A stretch of 64,000 nucleotides of DNA from Phaeocystidibacter luteus. Lineage in GTDB: Bacteria > Bacteroidota > Bacteroidia > Flavobacteriales > Schleiferiaceae. Shown here piece after piece: positions 24,581 to 34,500 of this stretch. The first letter of the stretch is position 1; every line of letters starts with the position of its first letter. Position numbers and translations under genes: made by a program. The notes below the pieces were generated by a model that saw only the letters and a program-made list of their open reading frames with translations, was not told where the DNA came from and did no database searches. The stretch covers positions 124,001-188,000 of the forward strand of contig NZ_WBVO01000004.1 in the NCBI RefSeq assembly GCF_008933115.1. Reading direction: 5' to 3'.

Positions 24581-24670
24581 ATGCCAAGCGGAAAGAAAAG
24601 AAAGCGTCATAAGATGGCTACTCACAAGCGTAAGAAGCGCTTGCGTAAAAACCGTCACAAGAAGAAGTAA
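24581..24670 (+). CDS. 29-residue basic protein, AURKAIP1/COX24-type (mS38-like)
   Basis: The ORF starts ATG at 24581, 19 bp after the TPR gene, and encodes 29 residues of which about two thirds are Lys, Arg or His (MPSGKKRKRHKMATHKRKKR then LRKNRHKKK). This matches the small Bacteroidota proteins named for the AURKAIP1/COX24 domain, whose mitochondrial relative mS38 is a small-subunit ribosomal protein. It is likely ribosome-associated. A hairpin follows 30 bp after the stop. Confidence 0.82.
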   Translation: MPSGKKRKRHKMATHKRKKRLRKNRHKKK

Positions 24671-24699
24671 GTGATACTTCATTCTTAACGTACACACTG

Positions 24700-24722
24700 A
24701 AGCACCTTCAAGGAGGTGCTTT
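24700..24722 (+). terminator. Hairpin, possible terminator after the 29-residue protein
   Basis: AAGCACCT (24700-24707) and AGGTGCTT (24714-24721) pair perfectly around a 6-nt loop. The T run is weak (TT then AGG), so it may act as an attenuator or processing site before the RNase G gene instead of a strong terminator. Confidence 0.5.
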
Positions 24723-24779
24723 AGGTGTTGCATATAATGTCCTAAGCTAGGGCAGACTTACTATTTAATACATATTGAA

Positions 24780-26324
24780 GTGCGTAATGAATTAATCATC
24801 CACTCGCGTGAAAACGAGGCGGTGATCGCACTTCTCCAAGACGGTAAACTCACGGAACTTCATACAGAACGCGACGATGCTCGCTTCTCTGTTGGAGATA
24901 TCTACATTGGTCGCGTGCGCAAACTGGCAAAAGGCCTAAACGCAGCGTTCGTAGACGTGGGTTATGAAAAAGATGCGTTTCTGCATTATCACGACCTTGG
25001 ACCTCAGGTCAAGTCGTGGCATTCGTTCATGAAGCGCACGCAAACGGGAAAGCAACACAGCAACATTACCAACTTTCAGTTTCAACCACTGATCGACAAG
25101 AATGGTAGTATTGATGAAGTTCTCAAACCCGGACAAAATATTGTCGTTCAGATTGCTAAAGAACCAATCTCAACGAAAGGACCGCGCATTACTTCGGAGA
25201 TCTCCCTTGCGGGAAGATTCATCGTTCTAGTGCCGTTCACCAGCAGAGTTTCTGTTAGTCAGAAAATCCGCGACCGTAAGGAGAAGGACAGGCTCAAGAA
25301 GCTTGCGATCAACATTTTACCGAAAGGCTTCGGACTCATCGTACGTACTGTGGCAGAAGGCCGCACTACCGCTGAACTCGAAGCAGACCTGAAAAGTCTA
25401 TTGAAGAAGTGGCGTACGATGCATCGACAGATCAAGCGCCAAAAGGCTCCCGCTCGCGCCTTAAGCGAGATGGATCGCGCATCCGCGTTTCTACGCGATG
25501 TGTTTAACGACACGTACGAACGTATCATCGTTGACGACAAAGATCTGCACGATGAAATCCGTGAGTACATCGAATCTATTGCCCCAGATAGAGTTGAAAT
25601 CGTCAAGTATTTTGGCGGTAAAACTCCAATCTTCCAGCATTTTGGTGTAGACCGCCAAATAAAATCTGGCTTCGGCAGGTCGGTTTCTATGACCAAGGGA
25701 ACCTATCTGATCATCGAGCATACTGAAGCTATGCACGTTATTGACGTGAATAGCGGAAACCGTTCGAACCAAGGAGATTCACAAGAGGACAACGCCCTCG
25801 CCGTGAACCTTATCGCCGCAGAAGAAATTGCACGTCAGCTTCGTCTGCGCGACATGGGCGGTATTATTGTGATTGACTTCATCGACATGCACAAAGGAGA
25901 AAACCGAAAGATTCTCCATGAGAAGATGAAGGAAATCATGAAATCCGACCGCGCAAAGCATAAGATTCTTCCACCGTCACGCTTCGGCCTGGTGGAAATC
26001 ACTCGCCAGCGTGTTCGTCCAGAAATGAATATTCCAACGCGCGAAGAGGATCCTGATTCACTCGTTGAAGCTCCAATTCTCGTTGTTGATGACATTGCAC
26101 ACGCTCTGCAAAGAGTGGCAAACGACGGCGCGAAACAGGTCTTCCTGCACGTGCATCCATTCATTCATGCCTATATCACGAAGGGAATTTGGTCATCCAT
26201 CCGCAGAAAGTGGGCAAAACAGTACAAAGTGAAGTTGCAGGTTATCCCACGCGATGCCTACAAAACTTTGGAATATCACTTCTTCAATGAAAAAGATGAG
26301 GAGATTGGTCAGAAGAAAGGCTGA
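24780..26324 (+). CDS. rng: Ribonuclease G/E family endoribonuclease
   Basis: 514 residues starting at GTG. An N-terminal S1 RNA-binding region (GDIYIGRVRKLAKGLNAAFVDVGYEKDAFLHY) is followed by the RNase E/G catalytic part. The metal-binding aspartates lie in MHVIDVNSGN and GGIIVIDFIDM. The length matches RNase G and lacks the long C-terminal scaffold of RNase E. It matures rRNA and starts mRNA decay. It follows the HU-TPR-29-residue unit and is followed by a strong terminator. Confidence 0.95.
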   Translation: MRNELIIHSRENEAVIALLQDGKLTELHTERDDARFSVGDIYIGRVRKLAKGLNAAFVDVGYEKDAFLHYHDLGPQVKSWHSFMKRTQTGKQHSNITNFQFQPLIDKNGSIDEVLKPGQNIVVQIAKEPISTKGPRITSEISLAGRFIVLVPFTSRVSVSQKIRDRKEKDRLKKLAINILPKGFGLIVRTVAEGRTTAELEADLKSLLKKWRTMHRQIKRQKAPARALSEMDRASAFLRDVFNDTYERIIVDDKDLHDEIREYIESIAPDRVEIVKYFGGKTPIFQHFGVDRQIKSGFGRSVSMTKGTYLIIEHTEAMHVIDVNSGNRSNQGDSQEDNALAVNLIAAEEIARQLRLRDMGGIIVIDFIDMHKGENRKILHEKMKEIMKSDRAKHKILPPSRFGLVEITRQRVRPEMNIPTREEDPDSLVEAPILVVDDIAHALQRVANDGAKQVFLHVHPFIHAYITKGIWSSIRRKWAKQYKVKLQVIPRDAYKTLEYHFFNEKDEEIGQKKG

Positions 26325-26352
26325 TACCTCGTTTATTAGAATCCGAAAGATT

Positions 26353-26386
26353 GTCCCGGCAGCTACTACAGTTGTCGGGACTTTTT
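26353..26386 (+). terminator. Rho-independent terminator after rng
   Basis: GTCCCGGCAGCT and AGTTGTCGGGAC pair (with G.T pairs) around ACTAC, followed by five T. It directly adjoins the stop codon of the convergent membrane-protein gene. Confidence 0.88.
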
Positions 26387-27295
26387 CTACATAGCATATA
26401 CATATCCAACGTTCATCGAGAAACTCGAGTATTGGTTAATAAATACCTCTTCGGTTTCTAACTCATGAAACCTAAAGCCCACGTTGGTGTAGATGTGCGA
26501 CCTCTTAGTGAGGCCATGTTGGAATCTAACGGAGTAGTTGAATTCATTGGTTGGAACGCCTCTGTACATCCAAGAAGGCAAGTCGGTGCCCTCAAACCTG
26601 TATTTTCCATATTCGTAGCTTGTATTCATCTGAATGAATGTCATTTCACTAATCGGGAAACTGATTGTGAGGCCCATTCTAATTCCATCTTTAATCTGAT
26701 GAAGAGGTACAAAAAGAGAGTCTGAAGTATTGTAGGCGTAAATACTCGGGTCAGTAATCCGGCGATAATACTCTACTGATGGATAAAGGCCAATTTTTGC
26801 AAGTTCAAAAGCGCCTGTATAGTTAACTCTCAACTCTTGAGAATAGGGTGAAAGACCAGGCGATAGAATAGTTGGCAACATGAAATCGTCTACAATCGGA
26901 CTAGAAAACCCAATGCCGATTACTGATCGATTAAAGAACCCAGTTCCATGCGATATCCCGTACTCTAAGTCAATCTCCACCTGATCGAAGAAGCCTTGAT
27001 CTTGCCTTAGATTGCTATTAGACGCTGGGAGACTCACCTTCAATCTAAAATTCTCGAATGCGACAATGCTGGTTTGGAGGCGTAGTTCCCTAAACAGCTG
27101 ATTAGTTCCAAGGTCTCCAATTCCACCACCTCCACTGAAGTTTATTCCCCCAGTAAGGGTAACTGTATTATAGAAGGCGGTTGGGTTGGCGAGATTAGGC
27201 CATGGGGCCTGATCTACTCCTGTGGTTTGACCTAGCGCAATGAGACTACTAGTGACTAAGGCGAATGACAATAGAGAGCGAGAAATTGACTTCAT
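26387..27295 (-). CDS. Outer-membrane beta-barrel-like protein, paralog A
   Basis: 302 residues from the ATG beginning a signal peptide (MKSISRSLLSFALVTSSLIALGQ); an upstream extension of 36 residues is not supported. The mature part alternates hydrophobic and polar residues with aromatic strand ends and closes in Val-Tyr-Ala-Met, as in transmembrane beta-barrels. It shares layout and phrases with the gene at 27933 (ANPTAFYNTVTLTGG against YDPTQLYSSVSLSSG; IKDGIRMGLTISF against IKNGIVLGVSSSY). The two flank recX. I know no function. Confidence 0.72.
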   Translation of the reverse strand: MKSISRSLLSFALVTSSLIALGQTTGVDQAPWPNLANPTAFYNTVTLTGGINFSGGGGIGDLGTNQLFRELRLQTSIVAFENFRLKVSLPASNSNLRQDQGFFDQVEIDLEYGISHGTGFFNRSVIGIGFSSPIVDDFMLPTILSPGLSPYSQELRVNYTGAFELAKIGLYPSVEYYRRITDPSIYAYNTSDSLFVPLHQIKDGIRMGLTISFPISEMTFIQMNTSYEYGKYRFEGTDLPSWMYRGVPTNEFNYSVRFQHGLTKRSHIYTNVGFRFHELETEEVFINQYSSFSMNVGYVYAM

Positions 27296-27403
27296 GGTGC
27301 AAAAGAGAGTTCGGAAATGCGAGCGATTCGTGAAAATAACCATTTCTCTTGAAAAGCAAAAGCATTTCTTTGAATATCTATAGCTTCGCCTAAAAGCAAT
27401 CAA

Positions 27404-27877
27404 TTGACAAAAGTCTACGATTTAGATAAGGCCCGCGACGTCATCCGCAAATTCTGCGCGTATCAAGAACGCAGTCAGAAACAGGTGCGAGAACGATTGA
27501 GAAAAATGGGATTGATTGATGAAGCGGTAGACCTCCTTATCTCAGAAGTCATCCAAGAAAACTACCTAAACGAAGAGCGATTTGCACGAGCCTTTGTTCG
27601 TGGAAAGCATGGGATTAAAGGTTGGGGCCGAAAGCGATTGGAGCGTGAACTGAAGCACCACGAGGTGAGCGCATACATTCTTCGCAAAGCCATGGAGGAA
27701 ATCGATGAACAGGCATACGACGAAAAGCTAGAAACTCTGGCTTCCAAAAAATGGGAAGAAACTAAAGAGCCCAACAGATTTAAAAAGGGGAAGAAAGTAG
27801 TCGATTTTTTAATTCGACGTGGTTACGAAAGTGATGCGGTTTGGGAGATTGTGCATAGACTGTTGTCGGAAAAATGA
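27404..27877 (+). CDS. recX: Regulatory protein RecX
   Basis: 157 residues of three-helix RecX modules. It has the opening A...ALRxLxxRxRSxxEL-like segment (DVIRKFCAYQERSQKQVRERLRKMG, split here by residues 11-35), YLNEERFARAFVRGKHGIKGWG, and a final FLIRRGYESDAVWEIV. RecX binds RecA filaments and limits recombination. The start is probably the TTG at 27404, as no ATG lies before the first module. recA is not in the window. Confidence 0.9.
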   Translation: MTKVYDLDKARDVIRKFCAYQERSQKQVRERLRKMGLIDEAVDLLISEVIQENYLNEERFARAFVRGKHGIKGWGRKRLERELKHHEVSAYILRKAMEEIDEQAYDEKLETLASKKWEETKEPNRFKKGKKVVDFLIRRGYESDAVWEIVHRLLSEK

Positions 27878-27932
27878 CATTTGCTTCAAGAAGCACCTTA
27901 AAGTTCTGGGATACGAGAGCGGGATTATCAGA

Positions 27933-28877
27933 CTACTCCTTACGATTAAAGATGTATTTATACCCTAAGAATATTCGTGAATCTCGTAAAAGCAAATCAC
28001 TTATGTAACTATTACTTGAAAGTGAGCTTTGGCTAAAGGAAATGCTTAAAAAGAACAATGATCTGGAATTCAGAAAATAATTCAAGGACATCTCCACACT
28101 CCAAGCTGAAGATCTTTCATTTCGTGCATTAAAAAGGTCAGCATAGTCACCATCCTCGTAGATCATTTGACCAAATTGACTCGATAAATCAAAGTTTATG
28201 TACAGTGACTTTGAGAAATCATAACTTGAACTCACTCCAAGGACAATCCCATTCTTAATCTCGTTAGGAGGGAAGAAAGATGAATCCGCATAATGAACTG
28301 CCATGTGTTGATTAACGATTTTTCTAAATCCACCAATGTGAGGGTAGAGTCTTACATGGTCGCTAAGTATCACTGAGCCGGTGTAGTTCAGACTCATAGC
28401 ATAGGATAATGGCGATGCGTATATGATTGAATTTGAACCTAATTGCGGATCATCGGTAACTGGTGTGCTCAATTTGAAGGCAAAGAGCGAAGAATTGTAT
28501 ATACCAGAGTTGTTGTGAGGCTGATATGCTATTCCAATGGAGGTGTTATCAAAAATACTTGAAGGACTTCTATCCTCACTGTTTGAACCCGGTAGCTTTA
28601 CTCCGAGTTGGATTTGTTTTGATAGATTGATGTTAGCCTCGAAAGCAAAATTCCAAGTCAGCTCACCTGTAAACCACAAATATTCGCTGCTAACAGCTGA
28701 GTAAAACCCTTCGTCTATCCTACTAAGACCAGAGCTTAATGAAACTGACGAATACAATTGTGTTGGATCGTATAGATCGGGGTAATTTTCAATCGGCCTG
28801 GCATTCTGCGCGATAGTGATTGCGGGCAAAATGTGGAGTGTAATAGCCATGATGAGAGTAGAGAGAGACTTTGCCAT
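27933..28877 (-). CDS. Outer-membrane beta-barrel-like protein, paralog B
   Basis: 314 residues with a signal peptide (MAKSLSTLIMAITLHILPA, then ITIAQ). It is rich in beta-strand-like alternation and Ser/Tyr, ending FLGYKYIFNRKE. It is a diverged copy of the protein at 26387 on the same strand, with recX between them on the other strand. The gene follows the threonine aldolase gene by only 3 bp, so it is probably expressed from that promoter. Confidence 0.72.
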   Translation of the reverse strand: MAKSLSTLIMAITLHILPAITIAQNARPIENYPDLYDPTQLYSSVSLSSGLSRIDEGFYSAVSSEYLWFTGELTWNFAFEANINLSKQIQLGVKLPGSNSEDRSPSSIFDNTSIGIAYQPHNNSGIYNSSLFAFKLSTPVTDDPQLGSNSIIYASPLSYAMSLNYTGSVILSDHVRLYPHIGGFRKIVNQHMAVHYADSSFFPPNEIKNGIVLGVSSSYDFSKSLYINFDLSSQFGQMIYEDGDYADLFNARNERSSAWSVEMSLNYFLNSRSLFFLSISFSQSSLSSNSYISDLLLRDSRIFLGYKYIFNRKE

Positions 28878-28880
28878 GCG

Positions 28881-29897
28881 CTACAAGTCTTGTAGAAGTT
28901 CGATGGTCCTAAGTAAATCGGAATCACTAAAGTCATAGTGCGTCACCATTCTCAATAGCGTAGCACTCATCGCAATAATCGATATGTCTTGCTCCGCCAA
29001 TTTCTGCATCCATTCCTTCGCGTCGTATCCCTCCTTTAATTCAAAGATTACGATGTTCGTTTCCACTGGCTTCACATTGTCCACCGCAGGGTGGTTTCCC
29101 AGCGCTTCTCCCAATCTAGCCGCCCTTGCGTGATCTTCCGCTAGCCTTTCTACATGGTTGTCCAAGGCATAAATCCCAGCCGCGGCCAAGTATCCGGCCT
29201 GCCTCATACCTCCGCCGAAGCGCTTTCTAGTCCGGTTCGCAGCGGTTATAAAGTCTCTATCACCCAGCAACAACGAGCCAACCGGACATCCCAGTCCTTT
29301 CGACAAACAAATCGAAATGCTATCGAAAATTTGGCCGTACTGGGCTGGTGTTTCTCCCTTTGCCACAAGCGCATTGAATAGTCGAGCACCGTCCATGTGA
29401 TACGGCAATCCGTTTTCTCTTGCTAGTATGCCTATTCGCTTTAACTCCTCATAATCCATGCATGTCCCGCCCCCTTTGTTACTCGTGTTTTCCATGGATA
29501 TGAGTCCGGTTGGACATGCGTGCACATCTCCCCAACCGTTGATGAGTGGTTTTATTTCCTCCGCTGTAATTCGTCCGTAATCGTCTCCCGCAGCTCTAAT
29601 TTGCAGACCAGAATTAAACGCCGCACCGCCGCCTTCATAATTGTAAATGTGGGCATGTTTGTGACAAATTACTTCATTCCCCGGTACCGTGTGCACGTTT
29701 AATGCAATCTGATTTGTCATGGTTCCCGAAGGACAGAAAAGGGCATCATCCATTCCAAACATCTCGGCGGCTTTGAGTTCAAGCTTTCGAACTGTTGGGT
29801 CGTGTTCAAGCACGTTGTCGCCCACTTCAGCTTTGAACATGGCCTCAAGCATAGGCTTGGTGGGTTTGGTGACGGTGTCGGAACGTAGGTCGATCAT
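28881..29897 (-). CDS. ltaE: Low-specificity L-threonine aldolase
   Basis: 338 residues of PLP-dependent fold type I. The start MIDLRSDTVTKPTKPMLEAM is diagnostic. The PLP lysine is Lys200 in SICLSKGLGCPVGS. Asp169 in YHMDGARLFNA contacts the cofactor nitrogen. It splits threonine or allo-threonine into glycine and acetaldehyde. It reads away from prfB and heads a two-gene unit with the barrel protein. Confidence 0.94.
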   Translation of the reverse strand: MIDLRSDTVTKPTKPMLEAMFKAEVGDNVLEHDPTVRKLELKAAEMFGMDDALFCPSGTMTNQIALNVHTVPGNEVICHKHAHIYNYEGGGAAFNSGLQIRAAGDDYGRITAEEIKPLINGWGDVHACPTGLISMENTSNKGGGTCMDYEELKRIGILARENGLPYHMDGARLFNALVAKGETPAQYGQIFDSISICLSKGLGCPVGSLLLGDRDFITAANRTRKRFGGGMRQAGYLAAAGIYALDNHVERLAEDHARAARLGEALGNHPAVDNVKPVETNIVIFELKEGYDAKEWMQKLAEQDISIIAMSATLLRMVTHYDFSDSDLLRTIELLQDL

Positions 29898-30372
29898 TGT
29901 TGGGATTTTGGGGATGAAATTCGAAGCTAGTGAAAATGGGGGTAATGGGGGCTTGTGTTTAGGGTGAAAGGAGGAATCATGGCGGGGGGAGTTGTGTTGG
30001 GGGATGGGTGGACTAATGGACCTATAGACCTACAGACTTATTGACTTATGGACTTATGGACTGGTTGACTGAAGGGGTGGGCTAGCCGGTGTTGCCCGGG
30101 GCCGCTTCCCGCGACCCCACTTTCAAGATCGGAATTTGATTCGGGGTAAGTCGGAGGTTAAACGTTTACTTTCGTTTGCAAACGGATTGCTGAAAATAGG
30201 GGTGTGAGATTCGAGGGAATGGCTGGGATCTTCGTAACTTCAACACATGGGGTGGAGGAGGTGGCCCCCGCTCGCCCCCAGTCCAACCGAGCAGTCTACC
30301 GAAGATACCATTTCATCCCCAACACCCACATTTCTCACCCTCCCCCTCTTATCTCAGTATCCCATCTTTCAT
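29898..30372. other. 475-bp intergenic region with an 8-bp tandem repeat
   Basis: This divergent region between ltaE and prfB holds no credible gene. At 30013-30072 there are seven and a half degenerate 8-bp units (CTAATGGA, CCTATAGA, CCTACAGA, CTTATTGA, CTTATGGA, CTTATGGA, CTGGTTGA, CTGA). The surroundings are G-rich on the plus strand. An open frame upstream of prfB runs through 30204-30386 but has no start signal and unlike composition. Confidence 0.7.
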
Positions 30373-30380
30373 TACTTTTG
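30373..30380 (+). promoter_or_regulatory. -7 promoter box (TACTTTTG) directly before prfB
   Basis: TAnnTTTG ends only 6 bp before the prfB ATG. If used, transcription would start at or next to the start codon, giving a leaderless or nearly leaderless mRNA. Confidence 0.5.
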
Positions 30381-30386
30381 CAGGCT

Positions 30387-31502
30387 ATGGTTGGAAACGA
30401 ACAACTCAAAGAACTTCAAGCGCGACTCAAGTCGTTGCGCGGTTACCTCAAACTCGAAGAGAAGCGAATTCAAATCGCCAACGAAGAAGAGCGAACAGGC
30501 GACCCTTCCTTTTGGGATGACCCCCAAGAGGCCGAGAAAACCATGCGATTCATTCGCGAGTTAAAGTTTTGGGTTGAAGGCTACGAAACCGTAGAAAACC
30601 TTGTTGAAGAACTCGAGCTCGGCATCGAATTCGCCAAAGAAGGCGGTATGTCCGACGAAGAGGTGGAAGAGATTTACAACAAGGGCAAAAACCAACTCGA
30701 AGATCTTGAGTTCCGCAACATGCTTTCTGGCGAGGAAGACAAGCTTTCTGCTGTCCTCCAAATAACTGCCGGAGCCGGTGGCACCGAGTCGTGCGACTGG
30801 GCCGGAATGCTCATGCGTATGTACTTGCGTTGGGCTGAAAGAAGCGGACACAAAGTTCGTGAACTCAACTTCCAAGAAGGCGACGTGGCCGGGGTGAAGA
30901 CCGTAACCCTCGAAATTGATGGCGAGTATGCCTTCGGATACCTCAAAGGCGAAAACGGCGTTCATCGCCTCGTGAGAATCTCGCCGTTTGATTCGAATGC
31001 ACGTCGACATACTTCCTTCGTTTCGGTGTATGTGTATCCATTAGTAGACGATAGCATCGAGATCGATGTGAATCCATCCGATATTAGCTGGGATACCTTC
31101 CGTTCTTCGGGTGCAGGTGGACAGAATGTTAACAAGGTTGAAACAGGTGTGCGTCTACATCACGAGCCATCAGGTATCGTAATTGAGAATACCGAAACGC
31201 GAAGTCAGCATCAGAACCGTGAAAAGGCAATTCAACTGCTCAAATCTCGCCTTTACGAGAAGGAAATCGAGGAGCGAAATGCCAAGCGTGCTGAAATTGA
31301 AGCAGGTAAGAAGAAAATCGAGTGGGGAAGCCAGATCCGCAACTATGTGCTTCACCCATACAAACTGGTGAAGGACGTGCGCACCGGTGTGGAAACCGCA
31401 CAGGTCGATCACGTGCTCGATGGTGACCTCGATACCTTCCTCAAAGCATTCCTCATGGCAGAAGGTCAAGGGGTGGATGTCGACGAAGAAGCGGTAGATT
31501 AG
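30387..31502 (+). CDS. prfB: Peptide chain release factor 2
   Basis: 371 residues. RF2 recognises UGA and UAA. The codon-recognition motif SPF is in RISPFDSNARRH. The catalytic GGQ is in SSGAGGQNVNK. I chose the ATG at 30387 because MVGNEQLKELQARLKSLRGYL aligns with the RF2 start. The open frame extends 61 codons upstream without support. The codons after LRGYL read straight into AAA CTC with no in-frame UGA, so the classic +1 programmed frameshift that autoregulates RF2 in many bacteria is absent here. Confidence 0.95.
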   Translation: MVGNEQLKELQARLKSLRGYLKLEEKRIQIANEEERTGDPSFWDDPQEAEKTMRFIRELKFWVEGYETVENLVEELELGIEFAKEGGMSDEEVEEIYNKGKNQLEDLEFRNMLSGEEDKLSAVLQITAGAGGTESCDWAGMLMRMYLRWAERSGHKVRELNFQEGDVAGVKTVTLEIDGEYAFGYLKGENGVHRLVRISPFDSNARRHTSFVSVYVYPLVDDSIEIDVNPSDISWDTFRSSGAGGQNVNKVETGVRLHHEPSGIVIENTETRSQHQNREKAIQLLKSRLYEKEIEERNAKRAEIEAGKKKIEWGSQIRNYVLHPYKLVKDVRTGVETAQVDHVLDGDLDTFLKAFLMAEGQGVDVDEEAVD

Positions 31503-31557
31503 GTCGTTCCCTTATTCAGGTAAACCCAGTGGCAACTCTATTCGTATATTGGTTACG

Positions 31558-34500
31558 ATGAAGTTGACCGGTTTACGGAGCATTGCTCACTTTACACTTT
31601 TCCTATTCGGACTGAGCTTCATGCCCAATTTTGCTTTTGGGCAAGATTTCTTTGTCCCGAATGAAGGCCAATGGCCAGGAGATTTTCTCTACAAGGGAAA
31701 GTTCGGCAACTCCTACGTTTTTATCGGCGACCAACACATCGGTATTTCGCAAGTGGTCTATGAAGATCTTCACAACCACAATCATCCACATCGCGAAGCC
31801 TCGAGCGGACACTTCTACAAGATGAATTTTGTGGATGCGAAACTGCCAACCATTCAATCCTCTGGCAGAGCATCGCATTATCTCAACTTCTTTCTAGGAA
31901 GTAGCAATCGCTGGAGATCCAAGGTGTTTCCAGTTTCCGAAATTCGACATACCGACTTATACGAGGATGTTGATGCCGTCTTCTACACGAGGTATGGCCA
32001 GTTTAAATACGATTTGATATCAGAGAATGCATCGAGCCTCCAGCAAGTAAAAATCTACTACGAGGGTACGGAAGGAGTTCGGATTATTGAAGGTCGACTT
32101 CACATTCAAACCTCCGTTGGAGAAGTGATTGAAATTCGACCGTATGCCTATCATCCCGATACAAAGAAGGCTATTGAAGCGTCTTATGTTCTTCATGGCG
32201 ATACCCTTTCTTTTCATATTGATGAAGAATACAACGGCCCTGTAGTCCTTGATCCGACATTCATCTTTTCAACCTACACGGGTTCGCAAGCCGATAACTG
32301 GGGCTATTCTGCAACGTATGACCCTTCGGATAGCAGCGCCTACGCTGCGGGAATCCAATATGGTGCTGGCGGAACATATCCCACTACAACCGGTGCATTC
32401 GATACCACATATAACGGTGGCACCAGCGATGTGACAATCTCGAAGTTTAGTCCCGACGGGCGCTCGCTCATTTACAGTACCTATTTAGGTGGATCCGGGG
32501 TAGAGCAACCCAGTAGTATTATTGCTGATTCCACAGGACGTCTTATTGTTATTGGTCCAACGGGGTCCGACGATTTTCCAGTTACATCCAATGCGTTCGA
32601 CACCACCTTCAACCCCGGGTCGGCCGTTTCAATTAACAGCTTCAACCATCCAGCCGGGGTGGATCTGTTCGTTACTGTTTTTAATGACTCTGGAACCGCA
32701 CTCTACGGAAGTACATACGTCGGCGGCTCTGGCGTTGACGGTATGAATATGCAGCTTGCTGAAAATTATGGTGATTGGGTAAGGGGAGAGGTCATTCTCA
32801 CACCCGACAATACGATTATGATCGCCAGTTCTACGACCTCTCCAGATATCCCGCTGGTCAATAACTATCGTCCCGCAAGCATTGTACAGCAGGAAGCCTG
32901 GATCTTAGAATTGCCGCTTGAGTGTGATACGCTCTTGTGGAGCACGACTTATGGTGGAGCAAACCGTGATGGCGGTTTCGCGCTACGAATATATCGCCCC
33001 AATAACCGGATTTATATGTGCGGCTCGACCCAAAGCTTGGATTTAGACAGCACCGGAAGTGGCGCTGTTCCCAATTTTCTGGGTAATAGAGATGGATTCA
33101 TTGTCTCTTTCGATGAAACCACAAGAGTTCCAAACGCAGCTACGTACAATGGTACCACAGATTGGGACATGAACTTTATGATGGATTTAGATAGAGACGG
33201 CGATGTCTACGTGTACGGTCAGACACGTGGGACCTACCCAACATCGACAAGAGCCATTAATGAGATAAATCACTCCGTGTTTGTGAATGAGTTCAGCGCG
33301 GATCTAACTACCGACATGAGAGCTCTGGCATTCGGGAACAAGCGCGCAAATAGCCTAGCCATATCACCTACAGCCTTTGCGGTGGATGAGTGCGGCGACG
33401 TTTATTTAAGTGGTTGGGGTGGATCCGTAAACATCGTGGCAAGTACCACGCAGGATATGTTTACCACCAGCGATGCCTATCAGGATTCGACACGCGGAAG
33501 TGACCTATATTTTGCCGTGATTGATGCGAGTTTCCAGCGCTTCAATTATGCAACCTTCTTTGGTGCAATTGAAACGGATCCAAATCAAGATAGAGAACAC
33601 GTGGATGGCGGAACTTCCCGCTTCGATTCGAGAGGGATTATGTATCAAGCTACCTGCGCAGGGTGCGGTGGGTCAGATAGATTTCCCACCTTCCCGAACG
33701 ACGTTTACTCGAGGGTGAACGGATCCGGGAATTGTAACTTGGCGGTGACTGTTATCGCTTTTGAGCAGCAACAAGCATCCGTTTCAATAAGTGCTCCAGA
33801 TACCGTTTGCTCGCCATTCGACTTTTATGTGGTTGATACCATCACGGGCGCTGATTATGTGATTTGGGACTTTGGAAACGGCGATATTGATACATCCTTT
33901 TCAACCCCAATTAGAACCTTCACTACGCCAGGTACATACACTGTTACCGTCACTGCAATTGATACGAATTGTGGTACCATGGATTCTGCTAGCCTCACAT
34001 TTGAGGTTGTGAATCCTACTGCCGATGCATCATTTGCCATGTCATATGATGAATGTGACGTAAACCGAACCGTGAATTTTATTACCTCTTCACCCAACGC
34101 TATATTCTTTTGGGATTTTGGCGATGGTGCACGAGATACCACAACGGGAAATACAGCTCATACTTACCCAGGCCTAGGGCCATATACCGTAACCGTCATC
34201 GCAATAGCAAGCAACTGTTTCGGTTCCGCCGCAGATACGTCTACCGCAACGGTGACCTTCTCGGTTCCTCCGGACGACCCAGAAATCGAGTTTTACTACG
34301 GTGGCTGTACAAATGAAGCCGAAGCGAGGTTTTATACAGAAACGCCGGGCTGGCATGTCTTCGAATGGCAGCTCAGCGATGGGCAGCAGTTTGTGGGTGA
34401 CTACTACATCACAACGATTGATGAGGGTTTCATTACGGCGACGCTAACGGTGACGGATACCATTTGTAACCGAAGTGTGACGGTGTCCGAAACCTTTGAA

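Noticed and set aside
30204-30386. 61-residue N-terminal extension of release factor 2
   Set aside because: No start signal. The composition differs, a promoter box lies inside it, and the RF2 family starts at the ATG at 30387.
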